From contig NZ_SPQS01000016.1 in the NCBI RefSeq assembly GCF_004570865.1, forward strand, positions 1 through 64,000: a stretch of DNA of 64,000 nucleotides. The letters run 5' to 3'. Source of the stretch: Bradyrhizobium frederickii (GTDB taxonomy: Bacteria; Pseudomonadota; Alphaproteobacteria; Rhizobiales; Xanthobacteraceae). The notes under the pieces were generated by a model, which saw only the letters and a list, made by a program, of their open reading frames with translations, was not told where the DNA came from and did not search any database. How positions within the stretch are numbered: position 1 is the first letter of the stretch; every line of letters starts with the position of its first letter. Shown here one piece after another: positions 1 through 8,810 of this stretch. The position numbers and the translations under genes were made by a program.

Positions 1-205
1 TGGGTTCGGCGATCCGACTCCCGCCGCCCGGACCGAAAACATCGGCAGCGCTGCCTTCGAGCTGGGCCTTCCACGATGTGATCTGATTGGGGTGAACGTC
101 GAACTGCTCCGCCAGTTGCGCCAGCGTGCGGTCACCCTTGACGGCGGCAAGTGCCACCTTCGCCTTGAAAGCCGGAGTGTGGTTCCGCCGTGCTCGTCTG
201 CTCAT
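1..205 (-). CDS. IS3-family transposase OrfA, partial
   Basis: The first 68 codons of an IS3-type OrfA are present; the rest lies left of the window. Reading from the ATG at 205 the protein starts MSRRARRNHTPAFKAKVALA and continues with a helix-turn-helix (LAQLAEQFDVHPNQITSWK) and a GxGGGSR-type linker, the standard N-terminus of the DNA-binding half of these transposases. An AGGAGAG ribosome site precedes the ATG. OrfA recognises the IS ends; a fused OrfAB made by frameshifting normally does the cutting. OrfB cannot be seen here. Confidence 0.9.
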   Translation of the reverse strand, partial: MSRRARRNHTPAFKAKVALAAVKGDRTLAQLAEQFDVHPNQITSWKAQLEGSAADVFGPGGGSRIAEP

Positions 206-292
206 CGTCTCTCCTGATTCGCGGGTCAATCTTGCCCGCCGTCAGGCAGAAACTCCACTTATCGCGCTGTTCAGATTTGCGGGACCAGCTCA
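1..292 (-). mobile_element. Right part of an IS3-family insertion sequence, terminal end at 292
   Basis: The element runs leftwards out of the window. Its terminus, read on the minus strand, begins TGAGCTGGTCCCGCAAATCT at 292, the TGA-type end of IS3 elements. About 87 bases separate the end from the OrfA start. To the right is prophage coding sequence, so the IS inserted into a phage gene. The other end and the target duplication are outside the window. Confidence 0.85.
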
Positions 293-1879
293 ATCAGCGT
301 AGCCGCGCCGGAATGCGGTTTGCGCCTCCGCGTCCGGCAGCTCATTGAACGCGCGGATTGCATCCTCAGGCCGACCTGGCTTGGCGCCGGTCAACTTCCC
401 GAGATCCAAGGCCTCAATCCGGCGCTGCGCAGTTCGGTAGGCGTCCCGAGCTGCCGAATAGTTGCTTGACGATTTGGCTAGCGCCTCGTCCAAGGCATCG
501 CGGATGGGGACGAGCTCGGCAACTAGCGCGCCTTGCTTGTTATCCGTCGCCTTCGAAATCATCATATCGATATTGGTCTTGGCGCGGAACGCGTGATTGA
601 CATTCGAGAGCGTGAGGTTCGGCGCCGCGAGATAGGAACGCGCTTCCTTCAAGGCGTTGCCGATCGGATCGCGTAGCGCCGCCTCGGATTGTTCGATGCC
701 GGCCCGCGCTGCAAGGTCGGTCGGAACGGCGCCCTGGGCTCGAGCAAGGTTATCGGCCGCGGGCGAGATCGATCGGTTCGCAATCGCAACCGGGCCCGTC
801 ACGTCGATAGGCGAGGTCTCCCGCTTCACGGGCGCGTAATTGTGGCCGGCCTCAAAGTTGGCGTTCTCCACCATGCGGGCGCGGGTTTGCTCCGCCGTCT
901 GTGGCGAGTCAAAAGCCTCTTGGAAAGCGCTGGAGAGTCGCCGGCCCTGATCGCCCTGTCGAGCCTCCAAAGTCCGGACCACCGCTGTACGGCCCTCTCC
1001 TGGCGCCCTGGCTACCGTTGAAAGCATCCGCTGGCCGGCATTGCCCATGGCGTCCGCGAGCGTATAGGCCCCCTGCCCCTCGTTCGCCGCTTGGACGGCA
1101 TCGAGGCTGAGCTGATCCGGTGAAATCCTGCTTTCGTGGATTGCGCGGGCAACCTGGCCCTCAGCAAACCCCTTCGGATTGTATCGGGCCATGATGTTGG
1201 ACACGACGGGCGAAAGAAGCCCCTTGACCGTGCCGAGCACGGCGGGAGCGGCGCCGCCCACAACCAGACCAGCTAGAGCGCTCTTCACTGCGTTCTCTGC
1301 TCGATCGCTCAACCCGTTGCCTTCCATGGCACCAGAGAAGCCGCCAAGAATGCCAGCGTCGGCCGCCGAAGCCGCAGAGCGGGCCAGCAAACCGGATTCA
1401 GGCCCAAGGAAGCGCATTGCAGTAGCGCCGGACTTCGCCAGCCCACCGCCCGCCACCGCGCCGCCCAAAGCCTCCGCAGCGCCGCCAACTACGCCCGTGT
1501 TCTTTTGCGCCTCGCCCGTAATCAGGTCTTCGCGCGCCTTGGCGTAGTTGTAGCCCTCGCGGGGATCGAACGTGCCGCGCTTGATCATTTCAAGCGGGGT
1601 CTGCATCGCAGCCAAAACGGTATTGTCGGCTCCGAGCGTCACGCCATGCGCAAGCCGACGCGTAAAGCCGGCATCTGAGGTTAGCGCATTGCCATAGGAG
1701 CCCCCGGCGTCCTGGTCGGGGAATATCGTCTTGCGCTCGTCAATCGCGGCCTGCTGGTATTTGTCCGGCCCCTTTTTGCTTCCGAAATTTTGGGACATGA
1801 CGCGGTTGATCGTGTCGCCGTCCGTCCCATCTGGGAAATCGACGGTTGCGCCGTTCGGAGCCGTTACTGTGATGGTCAT
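290..1879 (-). CDS. Phage ejection/internal virion-type protein, C-terminus cut off by the IS
   Basis: The 529-residue product begins with a short motif found in many phage internal proteins (APNGATVDFPDGTDGDTI, residues 7-24). It then has an Ala/Gly-rich, membrane-like stretch at about 128-225 and an Ala-rich helical region. It overlaps the upstream gene by four bases (ATGA), so it is the last visible gene of the late operon. Reading ends GYAD and then TGA, and that TGA is the first three bases of the IS end. The native protein was therefore longer. A role in DNA ejection is inferred from order and composition; no catalytic domain was recognised in the part present. Confidence 0.7.
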   Translation of the reverse strand: MTITVTAPNGATVDFPDGTDGDTINRVMSQNFGSKKGPDKYQQAAIDERKTIFPDQDAGGSYGNALTSDAGFTRRLAHGVTLGADNTVLAAMQTPLEMIKRGTFDPREGYNYAKAREDLITGEAQKNTGVVGGAAEALGGAVAGGGLAKSGATAMRFLGPESGLLARSAASAADAGILGGFSGAMEGNGLSDRAENAVKSALAGLVVGGAAPAVLGTVKGLLSPVVSNIMARYNPKGFAEGQVARAIHESRISPDQLSLDAVQAANEGQGAYTLADAMGNAGQRMLSTVARAPGEGRTAVVRTLEARQGDQGRRLSSAFQEAFDSPQTAEQTRARMVENANFEAGHNYAPVKRETSPIDVTGPVAIANRSISPAADNLARAQGAVPTDLAARAGIEQSEAALRDPIGNALKEARSYLAAPNLTLSNVNHAFRAKTNIDMMISKATDNKQGALVAELVPIRDALDEALAKSSSNYSAARDAYRTAQRRIEALDLGKLTGAKPGRPEDAIRAFNELPDAEAQTAFRRGYAD

Positions 1880-3489
1880 TTCGTGTTGCTCAGTCCCTTG
1901 TCAGGAGTCCAGACGTAGGCGCCGGGAGAAGGCGTTGCGGGCGAGGATGCCGCGGCGGAATGCGCGCCGCCGCCCTCCTTGTAGGCCTCTTGCCGCTGCC
2001 GCTGGATTGCGCGGTGCATGACCTGAGCCTCCATGCGGAGCTGATCCAGCGCCGCAGCGTAGGCCTCCGGCCCGTCCGCCGTGGACAGGATCTTGCGCGC
2101 ATACTCGATATCGCTTTCGCGCAATGCACCTTGCGGGTTGATCGTGCGGGCGTAGTCCTTGGCTGCCGTGTCGGTCGCGATCAGGAAGCGCTTAAAGACG
2201 GGGTTCGAATGTTCCCGCTGCCCCATCTGGACGAGCTTGTTAACGGTCATCCAGTCCGATCGTGGCAAGGCTTCGGATGCGGCCTGAGCAAGCGGCAAGG
2301 ATTCCTCCATCGCCTTTTCAGCAACGCCGAAATGCGTGCTCTTTGTGCCGAGCGTTCGGGCACCGGAAACAAGCTCAGCCTGCTTCGCGATGTTGCGCAG
2401 AATGGCGTCCGCATCCATTCCCTTGCTCTCGGCAATGTCGGCCGCCATCCTCTGGATTTTGAGAATATTGGCCGCGCCCTGAGCACCGCGACCGAGGCCG
2501 GTTAGTGCTTTCGTGTCGCCAGCCAAGACGCGTTCGGCAAGTAGGCCGGCCGTCTTGTCATCGATCGACGCCGCATCGCTGCCGTCCTGGTTCTTGTGGA
2601 TGATAACGGGCTTGCCGTCAGGTCCAACCTGCCAAAGCTCGCCGCCCTTGCCGAGAACGTTGACCTTGTTCGGGTCCGCATCCTTGGTCGCGATCCACTT
2701 CTGATAGGACATGGCCGTTTCGCCCTCGGGAAGGTTCTTTTTGTAGTATTCGTATTCCTGGGCGCTGGTTGGCGTCTTGTCGGCCGGCTCATAGGCGCGA
2801 ACCACCTTGCCGTCCTTGTAAATGTAGCCTTCGCCAAGCGGCGTTGGGGCGCGATCGGGCGTATAGGCGCGACGAATGTTGCCGGCGCTGTCCGCAACGT
2901 AGCCATCCCCAAGAGACTGAACCGTTTTCGGCCCGAACGTCTGCTTGACAAGCTCTTTCATCAGCTCGGGATTGACGGCTGCGGCTTGGGCCACTCGCGG
3001 GTCAACGCCGCGCTCAACTAGCGCCTGTTGCGTCATGTTGAGCGCCTGGTTGCCCCTCGTAACCGGGTCTGTGAAATTGCCCGTCAGGGCGCCAATGATG
3101 CTCCCGCCGTTCCCAAGGCTTTGCAGGCCGGCGTTGACGCGATCGAGGAAGCCACCGCCGCTGTTCTGCGGCATATAAGGCGGAGGTGCGGCCTGCGTGC
3201 TCTGAGGCATGTAAGGCGCGGGCTGCGGCGCGTAAGCCATGGCGTTGCGCGGAGCCCCAACCGGGCCTTGCGGCCAAGGCGCGGAGTCGAGCGCGTTGGG
3301 TTCGTTGGCTGGAACCACCTGAGGCTGGGGAGCCGCAGCATAGGCGTTCATCGGCGCCGAACCATATTGCGCCACGTCGCTAGGCAGCATGGGGCTGGTG
3401 GACTGTTGCCACGCGTTGTTTTTCAGGAAATCGAGCAAGCCGCCGACGTTGCCGTTTCCAAAGTTGATACCGTCCAAGAGACCAGCCAT
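1876..3489 (-). CDS. Probable phage ejection/internal virion protein (537 aa)
   Basis: The first 130 residues are low-complexity, rich in Pro, Ala, Gln and Tyr. The rest is helical, and near residues 420-510 a charged helical segment carries motifs such as NPVFKRFLIATDTAAKDYAR. The gene starts directly after the S74-domain gene (stop at 3490, ATG at 3489) and overlaps the next by ATGA, so the three are translationally coupled. In short-tailed phages several large helical proteins at this place are packaged in the head and ejected with the DNA. No enzyme signature was recognised, so the role rests on position and composition. Confidence 0.65.
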   Translation of the reverse strand: MAGLLDGINFGNGNVGGLLDFLKNNAWQQSTSPMLPSDVAQYGSAPMNAYAAAPQPQVVPANEPNALDSAPWPQGPVGAPRNAMAYAPQPAPYMPQSTQAAPPPYMPQNSGGGFLDRVNAGLQSLGNGGSIIGALTGNFTDPVTRGNQALNMTQQALVERGVDPRVAQAAAVNPELMKELVKQTFGPKTVQSLGDGYVADSAGNIRRAYTPDRAPTPLGEGYIYKDGKVVRAYEPADKTPTSAQEYEYYKKNLPEGETAMSYQKWIATKDADPNKVNVLGKGGELWQVGPDGKPVIIHKNQDGSDAASIDDKTAGLLAERVLAGDTKALTGLGRGAQGAANILKIQRMAADIAESKGMDADAILRNIAKQAELVSGARTLGTKSTHFGVAEKAMEESLPLAQAASEALPRSDWMTVNKLVQMGQREHSNPVFKRFLIATDTAAKDYARTINPQGALRESDIEYARKILSTADGPEAYAAALDQLRMEAQVMHRAIQRQRQEAYKEGGGAHSAAASSPATPSPGAYVWTPDKGLSNTK

Positions 3490-4614
3490 TTAGGCAACCT
3501 TCCTAACCGCCCGCTCGGTTGCGAGCTTGTAGTCAACGGCCTTGAACTCACCGATTTTGCCAACGGCCTCGGGCGCGTACTGCTCCACGTCCTGAGCCAT
3601 GAGGCCGATCTGAAAGCCCGGCTGGCCCTTGTAGCGATAGCGATAAACCGGCGTGCCATCGTGCAGCGCGCCGACCTCCTCGATATCTTCCTTGGCGTTG
3701 CGGTCGGAAATGAATTTGATCATGTTGGCCGCTGTGCCAATGCCGCCCGCCGCGCCGCCGCCGCTGCCGCCGAACAGCTGCGATAGGCCGCCAGTGATGC
3801 CCATGAACTGCTGAACGCCGGACATCTGGTTGGTCTGCGTCGTCGTGCCGTTGCTCTGCGAGCCAAGGCCGGCAATCGGAATGCCGATCTGAGCGAGCAA
3901 GCCAAGGGCCTGCACCGGGATTCCGCGTCGCTGTGCCTCTGCGGCAAGGGTAGCGTTCGCGCCAGTATTCGCGGCGTCAGTCGCGGCGCCGGCCGCCGTG
4001 ACGCCCTGCCCGCGGTTGGCAAGATCCTGCTGAGTAAGCCCGGTCTGGATGCCCGCAGTCGTGTTGCCAGCGTTGTAGAGGTCTTTCGCCGCGCCCTGCT
4101 GATTTTGGACGTTCTGATTATATTGCGCCATGATGGTAGGCGCGACGCCCTGCGCAATTCCGCGGCCAAGCGCCTGCTGATTGTAGCCCGAGAGATCGCG
4201 GCCAGCCGCGGCGAACTGCCCGTTTGTGGCGTTGGTGATATCCGAGGTTAGCGCGGCAATGGTATCGGAAAAGCCGGGCGTGGTCCTGGGGTCATAGTTC
4301 GTATTCGAGGCAAGCGGCTGGGTTGCCTTCAAATAAGCCTGATAGGCATCGTTGATGTTGCCGGACTGAGCCGTCGCACCGCCACCGCCAAGCAATGTCG
4401 TGGCGTAATTGTCCACTGCCGGCGCGTACTTGGCTGCCGCATTGTTGGCGTTCTGGACGATCGTGTTAAGAGCGCCGTTCTCTGCCGACGTGACGCCCGT
4501 ATTGTTCAAGCCGCCCTGCAATTGCGTCAGGATATTCTTAAGCGCCGGCTGGGCCTCAAGCCAAGGCTGCGTCTGGCTCTGCGTCGTGCTGGTCTGCTTG
4601 CTCTCGCCACCCAT
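3490..4614 (-). CDS. Ala/Gln/Asn-rich virion protein with a C-terminal S74 intramolecular chaperone domain
   Basis: The chosen start is the ATG at 4614, with a GGAGA ribosome site and one base after the preceding stop; an upstream in-frame start at 4743 would overlap that gene. Of 374 residues, about 290 are Ala, Gln, Asn, Gly and Thr-rich helical sequence. The last 75 form a peptidase S74 (endosialidase chaperone) domain, with SDRNAKEDI placing the self-cleavage pair at Ser303 and Lys308, then GLMAQDVEQYAPEAV. Such domains trimerise phage fibres and cut themselves off. The N-terminal part looks more like an ejection protein than a beta-helical fibre, so either a small fibre/needle or an ejection protein is possible. 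Confidence 0.75.
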   Translation of the reverse strand: MGGESKQTSTTQSQTQPWLEAQPALKNILTQLQGGLNNTGVTSAENGALNTIVQNANNAAAKYAPAVDNYATTLLGGGGATAQSGNINDAYQAYLKATQPLASNTNYDPRTTPGFSDTIAALTSDITNATNGQFAAAGRDLSGYNQQALGRGIAQGVAPTIMAQYNQNVQNQQGAAKDLYNAGNTTAGIQTGLTQQDLANRGQGVTAAGAATDAANTGANATLAAEAQRRGIPVQALGLLAQIGIPIAGLGSQSNGTTTQTNQMSGVQQFMGITGGLSQLFGGSGGGAAGGIGTAANMIKFISDRNAKEDIEEVGALHDGTPVYRYRYKGQPGFQIGLMAQDVEQYAPEAVGKIGEFKAVDYKLATERAVRKVA

Positions 4615-4615
4615 G

Positions 4616-5014
4616 CTATACGTCTTTCTCCAGTATGACGAACTTTGCGCGATATGAGCGCAACACTCGTTCCCATCCGCGCCGACCAATGATCCGCGTT
4701 CGCAAGGCGCCTTCTGCTTTCGCGTAATTCTCGATATGCTCAATGAGTGGGAGCCATCGCTTCCGGTCGCGGCCTGAGCAAGCCGTGATTGTGCAAACGT
4801 CGCGCGCTAGGTGCGTCGTGGCCGCCGCCAGTATCGAGGAGCCATCCCAGGCCAGCCAAAGAAGTTGCTCGCCAGAGAGAACCTGATTTTCGATGCTGGC
4901 AAAGTCACTGAGCCCGGTTCGTTCGATCGCGGCTAGAATGAGCGGCCTGACATAGCGCCAAAAATCAAAAACCCGATCCGGATCAACGCAGATCAGCTCA
5001 ACCGTGCAGGGCAT
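4616..5014 (-). CDS. Small phage protein, possibly GNAT-like fold
   Basis: The 132-residue product starts MPCTVELICVDPDRVFDFW and has the alternation of a small alpha/beta protein, with LLWLAWDGSSILAAATTHL in the middle and a basic helix near the C-terminus. Similar short GNAT-like proteins are common between nozzle and ejection genes of short-tailed phages. I cannot point to a clear acetyl-CoA loop, so acetyltransferase activity is not claimed. It overlaps the upstream gene by 17 bases and stops one base before the S74-domain gene. Confidence 0.65.
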   Translation of the reverse strand: MPCTVELICVDPDRVFDFWRYVRPLILAAIERTGLSDFASIENQVLSGEQLLWLAWDGSSILAAATTHLARDVCTITACSGRDRKRWLPLIEHIENYAKAEGALRTRIIGRRGWERVLRSYRAKFVILEKDV

Positions 5015-5312
5015 ACTTGAAGCTGCGATTTGCGGTCGCGCTGTTCGCGTGCGTGATCGTAAACGAGCCGTTCACTACGGCTGAAACGTACATTGTTCCG
5101 TTGCCAATCTCTGCCGCCGCATTCGCTGTTGTCGGGGTCAAGATCGGAACGCTACCGCTCGAGCAATTTGCGTCCGTTACGGTCGTGGTGGCCGCTCCGG
5201 TTGTGAGCGTCACGCTGCCGACCGAATTAGAGCGGCCAGACGCGAGCTGCTGTATCGAGAGAACGATTTTCTTTAGGTCGGTCTCTGTAATTCCGGGAAC
5301 GGAGACGGTCAT
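4998..5312 (-). CDS. Small beta-rich phage structural protein
   Basis: The start is placed at the ATG at 5312, which overlaps the stop of the 488-residue gene by ATGA; the longer open frame to 5363 begins with a Cys/Arg-rich tract that is the shadow of the neighbour. The 104-residue protein is Thr, Ala, Ser and Asn-rich with alternating beta character and ends SATANRSFKYALHG. A minor virion component is likely from its place; no family was recognised. Confidence 0.6.
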   Translation of the reverse strand: MTVSVPGITETDLKKIVLSIQQLASGRSNSVGSVTLTTGAATTTVTDANCSSGSVPILTPTTANAAAEIGNGTMYVSAVVNGSFTITHANSATANRSFKYALHG

Positions 5313-6775
5313 AGCGCGCCGCCCGCCGCAACGTCGGGGACGACACCGGCAAAGAAGGTCCATGACGTAGAGGCCGGAATGCGGACTTTATAGCGGGAAT
5401 AGCGGGCGTCCCGCATCATATCGCAGCGCCCGGTTCTGGCGTTGACAAGCACCTCCGCCCCGTTAATCGACGCTGCCGATGGCGTGTCACGATAGGAGAG
5501 AGACCCGTAAAGCGTCGCCGCATCGGTCACGGGACGGAATCCCCGGATCGAAAGCCGGTTCTCGTCGGTGCCCTGCTCTGCACTCTCTATCGTTGCTTCC
5601 AGGGCGTTGCCGCGAAAGAACCCGAGGATATGCGAGTTCGAGAATTGCGCCAATTCAGGCTGAACGGCGGTCGCATAGGCATCGAGCGAGAGCGACATTG
5701 CATCAATCGATCCCGAAATGCTGTCGAGAGATTCCAGGGTTACGCCAGACTGCGACATGCCAATGAGATACTCTCCCGACGTTTCCACCGGAAAGAAGCG
5801 GTCTAGGAGGAAGTCATAGCCGAGAACCTTATCGTAAGCCGTACCGATCGCACCGGCTGACGACTTATAGGCCCAAAAAACGCGAGTTGAACGCGGGTCG
5901 GCAGCTCCGATGAAAAGCTGCAAGTTGCCCTTGTCGAGATCAGTCAAGAATGTCCGGTCAACCTTTTCGCGGCCGATCGGCTCAGGCACGCCGCCCGGCT
6001 CGATCTTATGAAAGCCCTGGCCGGCAAAGAAGAAGATCTTCTCGCCCGCCCGGATGATCGAGTAAGGCGCATACAAGCCCTTGTCCTGCGTGATGCGATC
6101 AATTTGGAAGATATAGGGCGCACCGGCAACGTAAGACATGCGCCGTATGGCCTGGTCCTGAAAGACCACGCCATATTCGCCCCCGGCCACGCCGCGAACA
6201 ATTCCGCCATCAGGGAAGTCTTGATAGTCAGAACTGTTAACGCCGCTCGTCCACGTCGTGGTGGCGTTTAGGCCCGACCACTGGATACGGTAGGGATTCG
6301 AAAGCAAGCCGGACAAGACGAGGAAGCGGCCGACAACGCTAATGTAAGCCGCCTGAGGCGGAGAGCCGGCGCAATCATCAAATTGAGTCGAGGACGAAAG
6401 ATCATAGACTTGCAGGACCGCGTTGGCCTGCGTCGCGAAGACGAGATTTCCGAACTGCGCATACTGCCACTGAGCCGTTGAGTTGAGCGACGAATAGGTG
6501 CCGGCGCCTTTCGACACATCAACCCAACTGTAATCGGTGTTGTTGAGACGATAAAGCTTGGTCGAAGTCGCGGCGAACGCCACAACCGAGCCGTCAGATT
6601 TGAGCGCATAGAAGGCTCCCCGGCAGGCCGCGCCGAGCGCTGACGTGTAGGGCGAGAAGTCGAGGAACGGGCCATAGCCATCCCCACGCGGAACAACGTT
6701 CAGTACGTTCCGGCTGGCCGTGCCAAGGTAGTCCGACACGTCGGGGCGGTATTCACCCGCAGAGAGCAAAGGCAT
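5309..6775 (-). CDS. Nozzle/packaged-DNA-stabilisation-like beta protein (488 aa)
   Basis: The protein is beta-rich throughout and repeats patterns of the kind GxxVFATQANxxLQVYD and RFLVLSGLLSNPYRIQWSGL, as expected for a beta-propeller. Length and position (after adaptor genes, before ejection genes) match the gp10-type tail nozzle of P22-like phages, which closes the portal vertex once DNA is packaged. Sequence likeness to P22 gp10 itself is not obvious, so this is a call from order, size and fold type. It overlaps its upstream neighbour by one base (ATG and TAA sharing A/T at 6775). Confidence 0.6.
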   Translation of the reverse strand: MPLLSAGEYRPDVSDYLGTASRNVLNVVPRGDGYGPFLDFSPYTSALGAACRGAFYALKSDGSVVAFAATSTKLYRLNNTDYSWVDVSKGAGTYSSLNSTAQWQYAQFGNLVFATQANAVLQVYDLSSSTQFDDCAGSPPQAAYISVVGRFLVLSGLLSNPYRIQWSGLNATTTWTSGVNSSDYQDFPDGGIVRGVAGGEYGVVFQDQAIRRMSYVAGAPYIFQIDRITQDKGLYAPYSIIRAGEKIFFFAGQGFHKIEPGGVPEPIGREKVDRTFLTDLDKGNLQLFIGAADPRSTRVFWAYKSSAGAIGTAYDKVLGYDFLLDRFFPVETSGEYLIGMSQSGVTLESLDSISGSIDAMSLSLDAYATAVQPELAQFSNSHILGFFRGNALEATIESAEQGTDENRLSIRGFRPVTDAATLYGSLSYRDTPSAASINGAEVLVNARTGRCDMMRDARYSRYKVRIPASTSWTFFAGVVPDVAAGGAL

Positions 6776-7725
6776 TATTTAGCGGTCCATGTGTTTGACG
6801 CCGCCGGAGCAGACGTCCAGGCATCAGCCTCTTGAGGGGCATTGCTCCAACTGGACGACACCGTGCCGGTTACGCTCCAGGTCTCGGCTTGGATTGCCGC
6901 TCCGCTCCAACTGTCGCCATCAAAAGGGCGCTGAACCCAATTTACGAAGTCGCGCGTTAGCGTCGCGGCATTCACCGTGACGGCGTAGGCGGCTACGGTC
7001 GTTAGGAACACAATCGGAAATGCCACGCTGGAGCCCGTCACCGCATAGTCGGCTGGATTTCCCGCAAGCGCGATCTTAAGGGGGGCCGACAGGCCGGACA
7101 GTGCATAGCTGCTCACGCCAGCCGCAAAACTGGTAGAGAACAGCGCAGGGTTGCCCGTCTCGAGAAACGAGCCGACCGAACCGGCGAGCGACGGCTTGAA
7201 AACGGCCCCCGTGGCCGTCACCGCGTAGCTTGCACCGCTTGCAGCCTCAGACATACGGAACTGCGCGGCGTTGCCGGCCGCTGTGAAAGCGCCGGGATCG
7301 GCCGATTGAGTGTAGAACGTGAGTTCCCCGAGCCAGGCATTGCCGCCCGTTGTCCCGGACGAATATGAGATGCGCCAAAACCTGTGCGACCCGACAAAGA
7401 AATCACTGATCGCCGCCTGCGACACACCTGCCGGAACCACAATCGTGCTCGCAGTCGTAAAGCCAGCCGTCAGGCTGGTATCACTCCACTCGATGTTGAA
7501 GGTGGCAGCATTCGTGAATCCGTTTGCCGGCGCGCTGATCGCCCTGCATCGCATGATCGCCTTGGCGCTCCCGAAATCGTAGGCCGCCTTGGTGTTAATC
7601 GTCAGGCCTAATGGATCCGCCGCGGCCGTGGCATCGTTGCCATCGTACAAATTGGCTTCCGCCGCCCCCGTTGTGTATGTGAACGTCGTACTGACGGCGG
7701 ACGGGGCTTGCGCCAAAAGGCTCAT
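6775..7725 (-). CDS. Phage virion protein with discoidin-like N-terminus and short beta repeats
   Basis: The first 135 residues resemble an F5/8-type C (discoidin) carbohydrate-binding fold: YDFGSAKAIMRCRAIS, then FVGSHRFWRISYSSG and WLGELTFYT. From about residue 140 there are four or five degenerate copies, roughly 25 residues each, of a unit of the form G-N-x-A-x-Y-A-V-T-x-x-x-A-x-F (for example GNPADYAVTGSSVAF and VAAYAVTVNAATL). The C-terminus is Trp and Ser-rich. A surface or host-recognition role is inferred. It overlaps the upstream gene by ATGA. Confidence 0.6.
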   Translation of the reverse strand: MSLLAQAPSAVSTTFTYTTGAAEANLYDGNDATAAADPLGLTINTKAAYDFGSAKAIMRCRAISAPANGFTNAATFNIEWSDTSLTAGFTTASTIVVPAGVSQAAISDFFVGSHRFWRISYSSGTTGGNAWLGELTFYTQSADPGAFTAAGNAAQFRMSEAASGASYAVTATGAVFKPSLAGSVGSFLETGNPALFSTSFAAGVSSYALSGLSAPLKIALAGNPADYAVTGSSVAFPIVFLTTVAAYAVTVNAATLTRDFVNWVQRPFDGDSWSGAAIQAETWSVTGTVSSSWSNAPQEADAWTSAPAASNTWTAK

Positions 7726-8153
7726 GTAATCGTCAAAATCCCGTTGGATTGGTCCAGGTCAACGGTGAACGTATTCCCGTTTGTCAGGGTGATGGCCGTG
7801 CCATAGTCCCACCAGCCGATCAGGGGCGTTCCGCTGGCCGATGAATTGTAAAGCACCGCATATTGGAAAGGCCCGATCGATCCGCCCGAGGCTGTCCAGG
7901 ACGGGTCCGTGCCACCGACAAACTTGAATGTGCCCGAACTCTGCGAACCCGTGATGGTGCCCACCGAGGCGCCGCCCGCCGTGTAGCCATTGGCCGTCGA
8001 TAGATCGGCTGGAGTGCCGTAAACCGTGTTCGTGGCGACGGGCGCCGTGTTGGTCAAATAGACCTTGTAAACGTGAGCGGTGCCGGTCTGCATTTGATGC
8101 TTCCCGCTCGCCACGTCGAGAACGAACACCTGAAACTTGTTGAACGTTGCCAT
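7722..8153 (-). CDS. Small beta-rich phage virion protein
   Basis: The 143-residue product is rich in Thr, Gly and Ser and predicted all-beta, with the pattern GWWDYGTAITLTNGNTF near the end, as in phage decoration or minor fibre proteins. It starts right after the adaptor gene (stop 8154, ATG at 8153) and overlaps the next gene by four bases. No family was recognised; a structural role is inferred from the operon. Confidence 0.6.
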   Translation of the reverse strand: MATFNKFQVFVLDVASGKHQMQTGTAHVYKVYLTNTAPVATNTVYGTPADLSTANGYTAGGASVGTITGSQSSGTFKFVGGTDPSWTASGGSIGPFQYAVLYNSSASGTPLIGWWDYGTAITLTNGNTFTVDLDQSNGILTIT

Positions 8154-8810
8154 TTAGACCACCTGTCCGGAAACCCGGACCGTCAGCGGGCCGGCGTTGA
8201 ACTCAGAGGTAAGGGAAAGGCCGTTGAGGCTATCGATCGCGCTGGAGAAGCCCGCGCCCCAAACCTGTATGCGCTCGTCGGCCTTGATGTACGGCGCCGC
8301 CTCCAGGAGCGCACCGTAAAGGTAGGCATCTGGCGCAAGCGTCAGAAGCCAATTCGTGGTGTTGCTATCGGAGAGCGTGGGAATGTTCTTCCGATAGACC
8401 ATTTCGACCGTATAGGCAGCGTCCGGCGTCGGGACCAACTCGATTTCATCACCCAGGATTGTGAAGTAAGCGGGCTGGCTGGACGCGTTCGCGATGCTGG
8501 CGCGGTATTCGTCCATCTGCGTCCCTGAGCGATACTCCAGGCACGGCTTGCCTTCCACGCTGGAGAGCCGAATGCGCCGCATGGTTTGGAAGTCCGTCGG
8601 GAGCGATATAAATTCGGGCTCTGAGCTGCCGGTATCGATAAGCGCCGTTGCACGGTTCTCCATCTGCCGGCAGAACAGAAGCCGATTGAACTTCGCCTCC
8701 ACAAGCTGAATGAAGCTCGGGACGCGACTAACCAGCGTTGCGTCCTGTTCGCGCGCCAGATACTCAACAGCCGCCGCCTGGAGCGTCGTGTAATCGGTGA
8801 TTGTTGCCAT
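8154..8810 (-). CDS. Phage head-tail adaptor (gp4/gp7-connector type)
   Basis: Start is the ATG at 8810, sharing one base with the upstream stop (TGATG); the longer frame to 8867 would run inside that gene. The 218-residue product begins MATITDYTTLQAAAVEYLAR, continues with PSFIQLVEAKFNRLL and has ISLPTDFQTMRRIRL, a layout seen in the adaptor proteins that bind the portal ring in short-tailed phages. Helical N-terminus and beta middle fit that family. It probably forms the ring under the portal that receives the nozzle. Confidence 0.7.
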   Translation of the reverse strand: MATITDYTTLQAAAVEYLAREQDATLVSRVPSFIQLVEAKFNRLLFCRQMENRATALIDTGSSEPEFISLPTDFQTMRRIRLSSVEGKPCLEYRSGTQMDEYRASIANASSQPAYFTILGDEIELVPTPDAAYTVEMVYRKNIPTLSDSNTTNWLLTLAPDAYLYGALLEAAPYIKADERIQVWGAGFSSAIDSLNGLSLTSEFNAGPLTVRVSGQVV

